From positions 4,735,420 to 4,799,419 of the forward strand of contig NC_085102.1 in NCBI RefSeq assembly GCF_963422355.1: DNA of 64,000 bases, read 5' to 3'. The notes under the pieces were generated by a model that did no database searches, was not told the origin of the DNA, and saw nothing but the letters and a program-made list of their open reading frames with translations. Of the stretch, positions 38,976 to 50,700 are shown piece after piece. How positions within the stretch are numbered: the first letter of the stretch is position 1; each line of letters starts with the position of its first letter. The stretch is from Corticium candelabrum (Eukaryota > Porifera > Homoscleromorpha > Homosclerophorida > Plakinidae). The position numbers and the translations under genes are program-made.

Positions 38976-39484
38976 AAAACATCACAGCTTTGCTCTGCTG
39001 TGCTATGCGAGTTGTAACAAACTCACTGACCAAACCAGTGACCAACAAAAAAGAAACAGTTAAACAGACCAACAGTAAACAAACAGCAAAGTACTTTGAC
39101 TCCTGAGAGCACACCGGTGGTTGAAACACTGAAATCCAAGTATGCAATCATCTCTGGTGTTGGTGCACGATAAAACTTGTCAAGCTTCCTCTTCTGTGGA
39201 TCATCCATCTCAAGAATAGGTGGGAGAGACTTCACATCGAGTGTGCTAGTAGCCTCTTTTGTCCTTAACAGTTTGGTGATACGTTGAATTGTTAGAATGG
39301 CAACTGACTTGACGACTTCGACGATCATTTTGACTGTTGGTAATGTCGTTACAATGTTCAATGGAGATAGAGGTCGCACGGGAACAGGAACGAGAGCAAC
39401 AAGAAGACAGCCATAGAAAGCAACAACAAGCTCGATACCTAGAGGAGAGAGACAGTAGAATATATACATGCTTTGTCTCATATG

Positions 39485-39486
<2 letters not shown>

Positions 39487-39547
<61 letters not shown>
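39487..39547. repeat. (CA)n microsatellite
   Basis: CA array in the DIP2 c intron. Confidence 0.95.
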
Positions 39548-39549
<2 letters not shown>

Positions 39550-39791
39550 CACCAACCTGGAGGATAATTTAAAGAAGAGTTACATCGTCTCATGAGCTCA
39601 AGTTTGCTCTCTCCAAGCAAGCAGCTCCAATTCTCTCTGCTTTCTTCATCAACTGGACGCTGATCATAGTTTGTGCTACAGCGCCCTAAGAGCAGGCATC
39701 ATTCGTAGTTGTGAGCACACACATGCACATATAAACAAACAGACAGATAGACACACAAACAGACAAACAGACAAAAGACAGACAGACAATA

Positions 39792-39792
<1 letters not shown>

Positions 39793-39882
<90 letters not shown>
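39793..39882. repeat. (CA)n microsatellite at a splice donor
   Basis: On the minus strand the exon ends GAAAAG and the next bases are the GTGTGT array, which therefore serves as the 5' splice site. Confidence 0.95.
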
Positions 39883-39884
<2 letters not shown>

Positions 39885-40129
39885 TTTCATTCAGCAACGT
39901 AAAGAGTACGTGATCTGGAGTCGTTTGTGCTTGCCAACGAAGCACTTCAGACAAAAACTGATATCTTCCTGCACCATTTCTGTCGTCAGCCATCGGTTCC
40001 ATTGGCCTTCCTTCAGCCAATGCAGGCTTCACACCCGTCACAATGTCCCCAATCATATGAGCAGCACCACTAACATCTAATAACACAAAACACATCATAA
40101 CAACTGCCACACACCAACTGTTGCCTCCA

Positions 40130-40310
40130 TTCATCCATCTGTCTGTCTGTCTGTCCATTTGTTTATCTGTTTGTCTGTCTATCTGTCTGTCTGTCCGCCA
40201 GTCCTTCTGTCTGTTCATCAGTCTCTGTTTGTCCTTCTGTCTGTCTGTCTGTCCATCCATCCGTCTGTCTGTCTGTTTGTCTGTCCATCTGTCTGTCTAT
40301 CTGTCCTACA
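40130..40310. repeat. (GTCT)n array
   Basis: Inverted counterpart of 43420-43490. Confidence 0.9.
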
Positions 40311-40436
40311 ATGTATCTAACTCTCTTCCCACTACTATTGACACTTACTATTGCGTTGTCTTAGCTGTAGGAGGTTCGTAATTGCTCTACAAAACAACAA
40401 CAACCATCAAAAGCAATATCAACAACACAAACTGTA

Positions 40437-40524
<88 letters not shown>
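40437..40524. repeat. (CA)n microsatellite at the inversion edge
   Basis: The flank 'acacaaactgtaga' before it is mirrored at 43319-43335 after the (GT)n array, which marks the edge of an inverted repeat. Confidence 0.95.
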
Positions 40525-40528
<4 letters not shown>

Positions 40529-40531
40529 CCT

Positions 40532-40927
40532 AATTCTAACGCCATAAAGAGTAGTATTACAACCACATTACTAGTGTTTGCACGTGGCTTTGGCACGTGA
40601 GGTAGTATACAAAAAGAGCATGCTGCCGATGTCTCTGATGTGGTGTTGTATGTTTAAAAGTACAAACGCAGCAACAACATGGCGACGTATACAGAAGCGC
40701 AGGCAGATGTCTACTACGTGCGTGCCTGTACACGTGACAACTTCCTGCTGTTCCTAAAGGAGCTGCCAGAAAAAGCAAACTAAATGTTTCCCTCTTCAAA
40801 ACCTAAATAAATGGATTTGTCAAGACAATTCACGCAAATTCCTGCCGGATATGACCAAAGAAAACTGTCGAGGCTAATTACACTCACGTGCGCACGTGAC
40901 TTACTAATCAAAAATAGTTAGTGGTGT
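40532..40927. mobile_element. PIF/Harbinger-like MITE, truncated (H6)
   Basis: Matches 53237-53657. Its right terminus is lost at the fusion with collagen gene D ('agttagtggtgt' then collagen code). Confidence 0.7.
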
Positions 40928-41431
40928 ACGACCATCTTTACCTGGTGGTCCTGGCAATCCAATTGGACCATCCCTTCCTGGCAAACCATCTCTACCTGGC
41001 AAACCATCTTTTCCAGACAAACCTGGCAATCCGTCTCTTCCTGGTTGACCTGGTATACAAATTGCTGATTCTGGTTTGCACATCTGTTTGATGAATGACC
41101 CAAATACGTGTGCAATGTTGATTGTAACTTGTGACGACTGACTGGGAGATTGTTCCGACCTCTTCCCTCTTTCTCCTCCATACTCAGACAACGTCTCATA
41201 AACCTGCTTCATTTCCTCTTTTTCTACTTGAAGTTCCTGCAAGTCCAACTGCAACTTCTCTACGCTTTTCTCAAATCTTTTCTCCTGAACACTGAGCTTC
41301 CACAACAGAAAACCGCTAAACACAAAATTGCCCACAACTAACGATAGAAACAACGCAATCGTCCATCTGCCGCTTGGGCCACAATTTCCTTGCAAAACTT
41401 TACAACTCTCGTCCACTTCGCTGCTGCTCAT
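40904..41431 (-). pseudogene. Collagen-D8C gene D, truncated after the first collagen repeats
   Basis: The start at 41431 gives MSSSEVDESCKVLQGNCG, then the shared membrane segment and coiled coil. Only ~20 Gly-X-Y triplets follow (GRDGLPGRDGPIGLPGPPGK), ending in a short tail read from MITE sequence. No D8C domain remains. A secreted or shed stub protein is conceivable but not supported. The 5' flank is the SAP30BP-divergent type shared with gene B. Confidence 0.8.
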
Positions 41432-41765
41432 TGCATGCGCTATCGTCGTCGTTCTCTTACTAGACTCGTGCTTACCCAGTCCTCTCTTCACGCGTACGTT
41501 ACTGAGTGTGCAATCAAAGCGATGCAGTGCGCATGTCCGACCGTGACGCACCTTTAATTAATATTAATTCGAGGTCGAGGAAAAATGCAAGCATTTACTA
41601 TAGACAAAAAAATTAATGTAGCCTGCTACAACAGAAGCTTGTAGAAGTGCACGCTAAAGTGTAGAACACACGCCTTTTATTTCATATCCGGGATATATCA
41701 TTTTACATGTCCCGTATGTACAATTGTGTGCGTGTTTTTCTACTCTGTTCTGCGTTCTTGTCCCT
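41432..41765. promoter_or_regulatory. Divergent promoter region, collagen D (-) / SAP30BP-like (+)
   Basis: The 334 bp between two start codons is shared in inverted orientation with 30757-31025. No TATA box is obvious. Bidirectional activity is inferred from the arrangement. Confidence 0.5.
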
Positions 41766-42095
41766 ATGTCGGGTAGCATGAGTTACAGTCAGGTGTCCAA
41801 ACAGCTTGTGACCTATCACGGCGACTCAGACGAGGAGGACGCGAACTCGAAGGCAAAATTCAGTGACGACAGCGAACCGGACAATTCCGAAGTCGCGTCG
41901 GCCAGCGCGAGTCCGATTCTCTCATCCGGAGGTCTCGTGCAATTCCAACGCAGTTCGAGCGCATCGACGTCATTGCTGAGGAATGTACTCGTAAGGACCC
42001 GGATACAGGCTGCTCCCGTTGTGTCATTGGTCTCTTACGCGCGGGAGGGCGATGATTCAGGTAGTGAGAGTGAAGATGAAATGGCGGGAAAAGTG
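41766..42095 (+). CDS. SAP30BP-like: SAP30BP-like first exon with start codon, copy 5
   Basis: The only copy joined to an initiator: MSGSMSYSQVSKQ then LVTYHGDSDEEDAN..., ending DDSGSESEDEMAGKV at a GTGAGT donor. The acidic, Ser-rich N-terminus fits SAP30BP. In copies 2, 3 and 6 the text before LVTYHG is intron-like (catccag), so here the two exons appear fused, perhaps by intron loss. Downstream, a foldback element and the DIP2 d copy follow; no second exon for this copy is seen before 45217. Confidence 0.7.
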
Positions 42096-42298
42096 GTGAG
42101 TTGATTTCAAATCAAATATGCAAATTTAATTAAATATTTAATTACAATATTATTAATAAAATAAATAAAATAATATATTAGTTGTTAGTTTAGTTGCTTA
42201 TTTTATAATAATATAATTTTATTAATATTAATTTAATTTTAATTATATTTTATTAACCAAATTAAAAGTCACCACTAATTTTAAGATGTTATAGCCTT
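42096..42298. other. AT-rich intron start
   Basis: Same AT-rich text as the SAP30BP introns at 7380-7527 and 45507-45660. No gene. Confidence 0.7.
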
Positions 42299-43016
42299 GA
42301 CACCCCACATGACTAAATACTACCTATAGTATGCCAAACTCAATTAGCTTGTATCTATCTAATGTGTGACCCAGCAGATTGTATCACGGTCAAGCCTCCA
42401 AGCAGCGCATGGTGACTTTCCACGAGTGATTCACCAAGTTCACGCTCTCCAATTCTCAAGACGACTTCAGCATGTGGAAAGGTGAGTGTATTCCTACGTT
42501 ATTGTCCTACTCGTGTAGACTGGCGAGCCTGCCAAGTCTAGTTACAGCAATCCGGACTTCACGTGTAGTTCACTCGTTTCGTTGCACATCTGCTATCTGC
42601 ACAGCCCTTGCTATTGCGCAGACTCTATTGTAAAGGCCAGTAACGTGCGCAATTATGGCAACAAGAGACACATTGACGTGAAATTGCAGTCCGCTCTTCG
42701 TGTTTACAATTATGATGACTTTCGGGAGGGTAAACTTGAAGTCTTCGGGGCCATCTTAGGGGGAATAGACATCTTTGTCTACACAAACAAAAACAACGAG
42801 TGAACTACACGTGAAGTCGGAATCGCTGTAACTAGACTTGGCAGGCTTACCAGTCTACACGAGTAGGACAGTAACGTAGGAATACACTCACCTTGAAGAG
42901 TCACCATGCGCTGTTTGGAGGCTTGGGCGTGATACAATCTGCTGGGTCACACATTAGATAGATATAAGCTAATTGAGTTTGGCATACTATAGGTAGTATT
43001 TAGTCATGTGGGGTGA
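42299..43016. mobile_element. Foldback element with ~220-bp inverted arms
   Basis: Left arm ~42299-42560 and right arm ~42805-43016 are reverse complements over >200 bp, sharing 'caccccacatgactaaatac' and 'gtgacccagcagattgtatc'. The left arm has an extra ~55 bp. The ~245 bp loop has a short open frame (42582-42803) that I do not recognise. No clear target duplication is visible. Confidence 0.75.
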
Positions 43017-43099
43017 CACTTAGTGAAGTAAGTGTGTGAAAGTCCAGACTTATGGGAGGCTAAAAGTGTCATACGGGGACCGGACACTGCCAGGCTCAG

Positions 43100-43111
43100 T
43101 GAGTGTGTGTG

Positions 43112-43191
<80 letters not shown>

Positions 43192-43246
43192 GTGTGTGTG
43201 TGTGTGCACGTGTGTGTGTGTGCACGTGTGTGTGTGTGTGTGTGTG

Positions 43247-43320
<74 letters not shown>
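43100..43320. repeat. (GT)n compound array
   Basis: GT repeats with gcatgt and gcacgt interruptions; the mirror partner of 40437-40524. Confidence 0.95.
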
Positions 43321-43419
43321 TACAGTTTGTGTTGTTGATGTTGCTTTTGAGGGTTGTTACAAACCTCCTACAGCTAAGACAACGCAATAGTAGTGGGAAC
43401 AGAGTTAGATACATTGTAG

Positions 43420-43490
43420 GACAGACAGACGGAAGGACAAACAGACAGATGGATGAACAGACAGACAGACAGACAGACAGATAGATGGAT
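43420..43490. repeat. (GACA)n run
   Basis: Upstream of DIP2 d exon 43547. Confidence 0.9.
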
Positions 43491-43740
43491 GAATGAAGGC
43501 AACAGTTGGTGTATGTCAGTTGTTATGATGTGTTTTGTGTTATTAGATGTTAGTGGTGCTGCTCATATGATTGGGGACATTATGACGGGTGTGAAGCCTG
43601 CATTGGCTGAAGGGAGGCCAATGGAACCGATGGCTGACGATAGAGATGGTGCAGGAAGATATCAGTTTTTGTCCGAGGTGCTTTGTTGGCGAGCACAAAC
43701 GACTCCAGATTACATACTCTTTATGTTACTGAATGAAAAG

Positions 43741-43774
43741 GTGTGTGTGTGTGTTTGTGTGTGTGCATGTGTAC

Positions 43775-43834
<60 letters not shown>

Positions 43835-43842
43835 ATGTGTAC

Positions 43843-43890
<48 letters not shown>

Positions 43891-43899
43891 ACGCCCGCT

Positions 43900-43932
<33 letters not shown>

Positions 43933-43941
43933 ACGCCCGCT

Positions 43942-43993
<52 letters not shown>

Positions 43994-44100
43994 TGTGTGC
44001 ATGCACATGTGTGTCTGTCTCTTGTCTGTCTGTCTGTCTGTCTATTGTTCATCTGGCTGTTTGTCTGGCTGTCTGTCTATCTGTCTGTTTGTTTATATGT
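43741..44100. repeat. (GT)n array with two higher-order units, then (GTCT)n
   Basis: The GT array is broken by repeated 'gcatgtgtactt' and 'gcacgcccgctcat' units. It is followed by gtctgtctgt from ~44015. Confidence 0.95.
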
Positions 44101-44277
44101 GCATGTGTGTGCTCACAACAACAAATGATGCCTGCTCTTAGGGTGCTGTAGCGCAAACTATGACCTGCCTGCAGTTCATGAAGAAAGCAGAGAGAATTGG
44201 AGCTGCTTGCTTGGAGAGAGCAAACTTGAGCTCATGAGACCACGTAACTCTTCTTTAAATTATCCTCCAGGTTAGTG

Positions 44278-44279
<2 letters not shown>

Positions 44280-44327
<48 letters not shown>

Positions 44328-44330
44328 ATG
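44280..44330. repeat. (GT)n microsatellite
   Basis: Starts a few bases after the donor of the exon at 44142-44270. Confidence 0.95.
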
Positions 44331-44829
44331 AGACAAAGCATGTAGATATTCTACTGTCTCTCTTCTCTAGGTATCGAGCTTGTTGTTGCTTTCTATGGCT
44401 GCCTTCTTGTCGGTCTCATTCCCGTTCCCGTGCGACCTCTATCTCCATTGAACATCGCAACGACATTACCAACAGTCAAAATGATCGTCGAAGTCAGCAA
44501 TTCAGTTGCCATTCTAACAATTCAACGTATCACCAAACTGTTAAGGGCAAAAGAGGCTACCAGCACACTCGACGTGAAGTCTCTCCCACCTATTCTTGAG
44601 ACGGATGATCCACAGAAGAGGAAGCTTGACAAGTTTTATCGTGTACCAACACCAGAGATGATTGCATACTTGGATTTCAGTGTTTCAACCACCGGTGTGC
44701 TCTCAGGAGTCAAAGTACTTACTGTGTAGTTTACTGTTGGTCTGTTTGACTGTTTCTTTTTTGTTGGTCACTCGTTTTGGTCAGTGAGTTTGTTACAACT
44801 CGCGTAGCACAGCAGAGCAAAGCTGTGAT

Positions 44830-45150
44830 GTTTTCGGAGGTGTTTGTTTGTGTGTCTGTCTATGTGTCTGTCCATCTGAGTGTGACTTTGTCTTTCTGTG
44901 TGTCTGTCTACATGTCTGTCCATCTGAGTGTGACTTTGTCCTTCTGTGTGTCTATCTACATGTCTGTCCATCTGAGTGTGAATCTGTCTCTGTGTTTGTC
45001 TGTCTGTGTCTCTTTGTGTGTCTGTCCATTTGAGTGTGAGTATGTCTGTCTGTGTGTTTTTCTGTCTGTGTATTTGTATGTCTGTGTCTCTGTGTTTGTC
45101 GATTTGTGTGAGTCTGTCTCCGTGTGTTTGTCTGTTTGTGAGTGTGTGAG
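44830..45150. repeat. (GTCT)n-rich array
   Basis: Inverted homologue of 7880-8310. Confidence 0.9.
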
Positions 45151-45216
45151 TTTGGATTGTGACGAACTAAATGTAGTTTGTAAACGACTCTTCATCTATC
45201 CAGATGTCTCATCCAG

Positions 45217-46164
45217 CTTGTGACTTTTCACGGCAACTCAGACGAGGAGGACGCGAATTCGAAGACAAAAATCAGTTACGACAGCGAACCGGACAATTCT
45301 GAAGTCGCATCAGCCAGCGGGAGTCTGATTCTCTTGTCTGGAGGTCTCGTGCAGTTCCAACACAGTTTGAGCGCTTCGACATCATTGCTGAGGAATGTGC
45401 TCATAAGGACCCGGATACAGGCGGCTCCCGTTGTGTCATTGGTCTCTTACGCGCGGGAGGGCGATGACTCAGGCAGTGAGAGTGAAGATGAAATGACGGA
45501 AAAATGGTGAGTTGATTTTAAAGCAAATAAGCAAATTTAATTAAATATTTAATTACAATATTATTAATAAAATTAAAATAAATTAATATATTAGTTGTTA
45601 GTCTAGTTGCCTATTTTATATTAAATTTATTTTATTAATATCAATTTACAAATTAAATTAATTTGTTTGTGATAGCCAGACTAGATAATACACTTGAACA
45701 CTACAAATGATGGGCAGGACAGACAGACAGACAGGAAGCTGACAAATCAATGCCACGGACAGACGAGACATACAAGTTAAACCTTCTCAAACTCTGCATT
45801 TCACATTGTGTAACACCAACATGTTTTTCTGTAGTCCAACGACCATCCCACAAGTCACATTCTCTATCCACTTCAAGATGACTTCGAAGGTACATCCCCA
45901 TTCAGTAGCGACTCTCCCCTCCCCCCAGGGGCACCAACCACCGACAACCCGACAAAATCCCACCGTCCACCTCGCGTCAACCTACCACCGGCTCCTTCCA
46001 GACAATGTAAACCCGAGTTACAATCCAAGATAACTAATTTATTGAAAAAGCAAAGACAGAGAAACATACGACTGAACGAGAGCGTACAGAAACGGAAAGA
46101 CTTCCACAATCCAAGTTTTTATGAAAAACTCGTCAGTCAGGCTGTCGAGGTCATTTTTCTGCCT
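45217..46164 (+). pseudogene. SAP30BP-like: SAP30BP-like gene, copy 6 (core deleted)
   Basis: Exon 45217-45506 encodes TFHGNSDEEDANSKTKIS to REGDDSGSESEDEMTEK, one base short at its 3' end. Exon 45835-46164 is identical in plan to 1-292. The AT-rich intron between has a GTGAGT donor and a TTCTGTAG acceptor. Confidence 0.7.
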
Positions 46165-46924
46165 GTAAGTTTGTTTGTCCGTCTGTCTGAACATATGCCT
46201 GATGATCACTACGTGGATGGTGGACAAACATCTCTAGACTCTATACAATATAGATTGGCTTTTGTGGTCTGTTAAACAGCCTTAGTTTGGACTGTATAGA
46301 AAAATTGTATCCAAGTTAAGATCCTCTTACATTAGATCTGCAAGACAATCCCTCATATGTTTTTTGCAATCTGGTGCAACAAACATTCCACTGTTTGAGT
46401 CACGTTTACTAACTGTAACGATGACTTCCTTTGTTTCTTTCTTTCTGTCTTTTGTTTACACACTGTTAGTTGTGTACTTACATACCATCTATAAATATTT
46501 TTAATTTTTTATAATTAATGTCTGGTGGTTGCAGTAGGTTTGCACCATACTGTTGTTCTATGGAGGAAACGGCCACGTGCTGTTGCAGATTGGAAAATAT
46601 AAAACAGCTTGTCTGTTCATCCATCCATCCATCTGTCTGTAAATATGTATGTCCATCTGTCTGTATGTATGCATGTGCCATGTATGTCTGTATGTCTGTC
46701 TGTCTGTATATATGTATGTCCATCCATCTGTCTCCATACATATATTTTCCATTTAAATCAAACGTTTACATCATGAGCAACCTAACACTAACACAACAAG
46801 ACCATTACTGTCCTGAAGCATACAAACTACACTGAGCACAATACATTTCGACGTTCTAATCTCGCTATGCTAATGAGTTTGTCCAAGACGACTTTTGCAT
46901 TGCAACGTTGTAGTGTCACTGAAA

Positions 46925-47400
46925 TGATTGATCACCACTTGTTCTTGAAGTCGGTCTCATTTCGTTTTCCTTCATCATCTCTTGCACTCTTTGCCAGCTT
47001 GTTCACCCCAACGGCCAAAATGTTGGAAAACAAGAGGAATGACCAATGGGCAGGACCCTTCTGCCAGCAGCTCAGAATTATACTTTGCCTCTTTCTTCTC
47101 CTCCCGTTTCATTGCTGCTACTCCTTCTTCTCTGGAGGCTGCCTTCACTGAGTCCAAACACCATGGATGAGCCAATGACACATCTAATTCAATGTCTGCA
47201 CCTAAATCTGGGTCATAAACGAGGATGTCCGACCTCTTGTCACTGTTGACATACCGGTATTGTGGCTCTAGTTTGTGTGGCAAGTTGAGTTGAGAAAGGC
47301 AGTTAGACCATGCTGACACAATTGAGTTGTGAGTGTGCACTGGACCACCGCCAGTCTTACAAGTGATTAGATGGTATCCTTGGATGTCCAGTTCCTTTCC
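46925..47400 (-). mobile_element. LINE 3' fragment with RLE-like tail (R5)
   Basis: Near identical to R1. Open from NSIVSAWSNCLSQLNLPHKL to FGRWGEQAGKECKR. Confidence 0.6.
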
Positions 47401-47517
47401 ACAATCACAACTGCTCGATGTCTGTCTGTAAATACATGTATGTCCGTCTGTCTGTGTGTCTGTCTGTCTGTCTGTCTGTCAATACAGCTGCTTAAATATC
47501 AGAATGAAGAGGGAAGA

Positions 47518-47728
47518 AAACCATACACTATTCACTCCTGTCCCGACCTAACCGGTTCAGGAGGAAGAAGGAAGGAAACTATACACTATACACTTCTGTC
47601 CCGACCTAACCGATTCAGGAGAAAGGAAAAACTATAATCTACACACTCCTGCCCTGACCTAACCGGTTCAGGAGAAAGGAAAAACTATAAACTACGCACT
47701 CCCGCCCGACCTAACCGATAAGGGAGAG
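47518..47728. repeat. ~57-bp tandem repeat beside Helitron
   Basis: Second copy of 1640-1850. Confidence 0.75.
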
Positions 47729-50700
47729 AAGGACAACCTTGCCAATGAACCAACCGGTTCAGACATGCCTTCACTCTTGCTGGCATATTTGGTCATGTAC
47801 TTAGACACCATTTCTGCATTGACACACACCTGCATGTCAACATTAGCCCGCCAGCCTGTCAATTGAGCCCGGTTATGCCCATTAATGCGAGAATCATTTC
47901 GCCGCGTAACAAGCTCTGGCTGCTTGTCTTGTAGTTCAAAATGTGTTCTACTTGACAAGACTTTGGGAAACTTAAAACGGCACTGTAGCTCGTTTTCACT
48001 GCCATGATCGTTGTCCCCTGCTAGGGCAGAGGTCCTCTTATGTTTAGCACGGCGAAGACAGTAAGCCGTTGAGCATTTCGTATGCCTCTGCACATTGGCT
48101 ATTAGTTCAGCATAATCCTGCTCTTCGTCGGTCACATCTCCATGTCGTTTGTGACAGGGGTGCATTTCTGCTCGAGGCATGTGACCCTCCCCGTTTCATT
48201 CAACGTGGGATTCCACGTAGTTACCAGGGCATCAGCAAAGTCATACACCTCCTGTGCAATGTCCTCTGCCCTTCTCATTTGTTCGCTAGTGGCTTCGGCT
48301 TCGCCCGACTCGGATGCTCTGTGCATGCATGCCCACTCTGAACTTATCTTATCAGAATGTGGAGCATCAGCCAGCCATGCCACACCATGCAAATGAGAAC
48401 TCCCTCTGTGCTGATACTCAATGCTTGCCCAGAAATCTACAGCACCAAGACTGTTTTGCAAAAAGTATCGCATAAATTTTTCTGCTCTGTGCAAAAAGAA
48501 CCAATCGGTCAAATGAGGATTTTGAATGACCGCCTTTATGCTTTCACTGGGCTTGTCTTGGTTAGTGTTTGGCCGATAGTGACGCATCAAATCCTGAAGC
48601 TCTGGCCACTGAGTATCAGCAGCACTAAGCGTAAAGAATATAGTTGGCATGCCTAGTGCCTCTTGCATGGCCGCTAGGTTTAGTCTTTGAGTACACCAGT
48701 ACTGCCTAGTTCCATGCAAAGAACTACTAAACCTCATTACTCGAGATGCAAACGAAGTGTCACCTCGATTAACCATCTCCTTCGGTTCTTCCACGCTCAG
48801 ATGGTTTTCACCAATTCTCTGTTTGACAAACACACGGCCTGTCTCGAGAGCTCGCCATCTCATCATGGTGTTCAGTGCAAAGTAACGAAATCTGGGATGC
48901 TGCGCAAACCGTCCGTCACGATAGCGAATGAGATGCTTCGAGTACTGACCGAGCGTTAGCCGTCGCTGTCTCGGCGCCAGATACTCACCGGCACCCGTCG
49001 GAAACAGAGTAGGAAACGCTCTGCTCCAGTAACCTTCCGAATTAAACTCGTCGATCAACTGATTGGTAATAGCGGGCCAATCGACGACAGTAGCCATCGC
49101 CTGATCATTCTTTACAATCTGATCAGATACGACCGACTGCGCATGCGCGACACGTGCACTACACGTGCGGGCACCTTCGTTCACCGAATCGCGAATGATA
49201 TCGTTCTCACACTTACCCGTACCTAGCCGAGGAAGCACTGTTCGCTGCAGTGGTAAGTCCTCATCATCAGACGAGCCTTCTTGCTGAGATTGCTCGTCTA
49301 CGTTAGCGTCATCCTCTGGTTCTAGTCTGGCTAGGTCATCGTCCTCAATCACTTGCAAGTCGGACAACGTACCGTCTTCTGGCAACTCGTCTACGACGTC
49401 GTAGTCTATCGTTACGTTAGAATAGTAACGGTTATTGCGTATGAGCCAACGAAGAGCTTCCAATACTACAGCACGTCTGACGCGCAAATCTCGATGACCA
49501 CCAGACTTACCCTTTCGCCTGATGACGACCACACCTACCGACCGCCCAGTACGTGGCAACGCGGTAGCTACAGACTGAACGTCTTGCGGTAGACAGATAA
49601 CGTGCCCTTTGTATCCATACTGACCGTACGTACGGTAAAATGTAGGTCTGCATCATCGGCATGATCTGAGCGATGAGCATTTCTTCTCTAACCAACAACC
49701 GAGCGAGACATTCTGGTACTGGCCCCGGTATCGCGTTGTTCTCGATAGAGAACAATTTAGGAAGGCCCTTGTCTCTCTGGCAACGATTACATATAGACAA
49801 CTCACCTTGTACGCAAACTTTCATCGAAGGCCACGCCTCACGACAAACGTCACATTCCGAGAAATGCAACGTAGAAATTTCGCGATGAAAGCGAACCAAA
49901 TTTGCTTGTACCTTCTGCTTGAAGGCGTTCGTGTTCCAACTACGCCAAGAAGAGTCTGCTTTTGTACCGATACCGGCGATATCATCAGTACACGGTACCG
50001 CGGCTGTGCTATCGCGTCTGTGCTTGCGATTGTGACGTGCAATGTCACGACTTCGACGCACTTCCGTTTGCTCGTGCGATTCACAAACGCGATTGTTTGC
50101 CTTGCTAGCGGCATCTTGCTTTAGTCTCGCCGAGCGTTCAATATCAGTCTCTACTGATCGTCGCTTAGCTTTTTGGTGAGACATGTATGCTTTACGTTCG
50201 CTAGTTTTTTCTACTGTCTCATGGGCTCGTCTAGTAGAGATCTGTTCAGCGAGTGCTCGGAGCGTAGCGGCACGCTCCTCGTCTATTTCAAGAGCTCGCC
50301 TGTCAGAAACACGTGCAGACATCGCTTGAAGCCTGAGATTGCGCTCCTCGTCAGTTTCATGAGTTCGTCTATCGGAATCACGTGTAGCCATGGCTTGTAG
50401 CCTGAGAGTGCGCACCTCGTCAGTTTCACGAGCTCGTCTACCAGAAACACGTGTAGCCATCTGTTGAAGCCTGACTGCACGCTCCTCGTCAGTTTCACGA
50501 GCTCGTTCAGCAGAACTACGCGCAGACACCGTTTGAAGCCCGACAGCGCGCTCGTCGTCAGTTTCACAAGCTCGTCTTCTAGCGACCTGTCTAGAAACCG
50601 CTTCAAGCCTAGCGGAGCGTTTCTCCTCACTCTCACGAGCCCGGCTATTGGCGACATGCAGTGCCAATGTTTGAAGCTTCAAACGGAGTTGACGATCGTC

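Larger units (their letters stand above)
39095..40076 (-). pseudogene. DIP2: DIP2-like, copy c (three exons)
   Basis: Exons are 39883-40076 (AAHMIGDIVTGVKPALAEGR ... TTPDHVLFTLLNEK), 39557-39685 (VQLMKKAERIGAACLERANL) and 39095-39438 (LVVAFYGCLLVALVPVPVRP to FSVSTTGVLSGVK). The first and third exons are open. The middle exon has a TGA where the family has Gly and an indel before the PPG motif; copy d (44142-44270) shares both. Copy c is the inverted counterpart of copy d. Confidence 0.8.
43547..44713 (+). pseudogene. DIP2: DIP2-like, copy d (three exons)
   Basis: Exons are 43547-43740 (AAHMIGDIMTGVKPALAEGR ... LNEK), 44142-44270 (GAVAQTMTCLQFMKKAERIG, then an in-frame TGA) and 44371-44713 (GIELVVAFYGCLLVGLIPVP to GVLSGVK). 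This corresponds to the linker and start of the second adenylate-forming domain of DIP2. The 5' splice site of the first exon is the first unit of a GT array. No further downstream exon is certain. [17 protein letters not shown] segment near 44786 may be one. Confidence 0.8.
45873..50130. repeat. Segmental duplicate, direct copy of 1-4267
   Basis: See 1-4267. This copy continues at both ends: upstream into the rest of the SAP30BP-like gene, downstream into the Helitron N-terminus. Confidence 0.9.
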
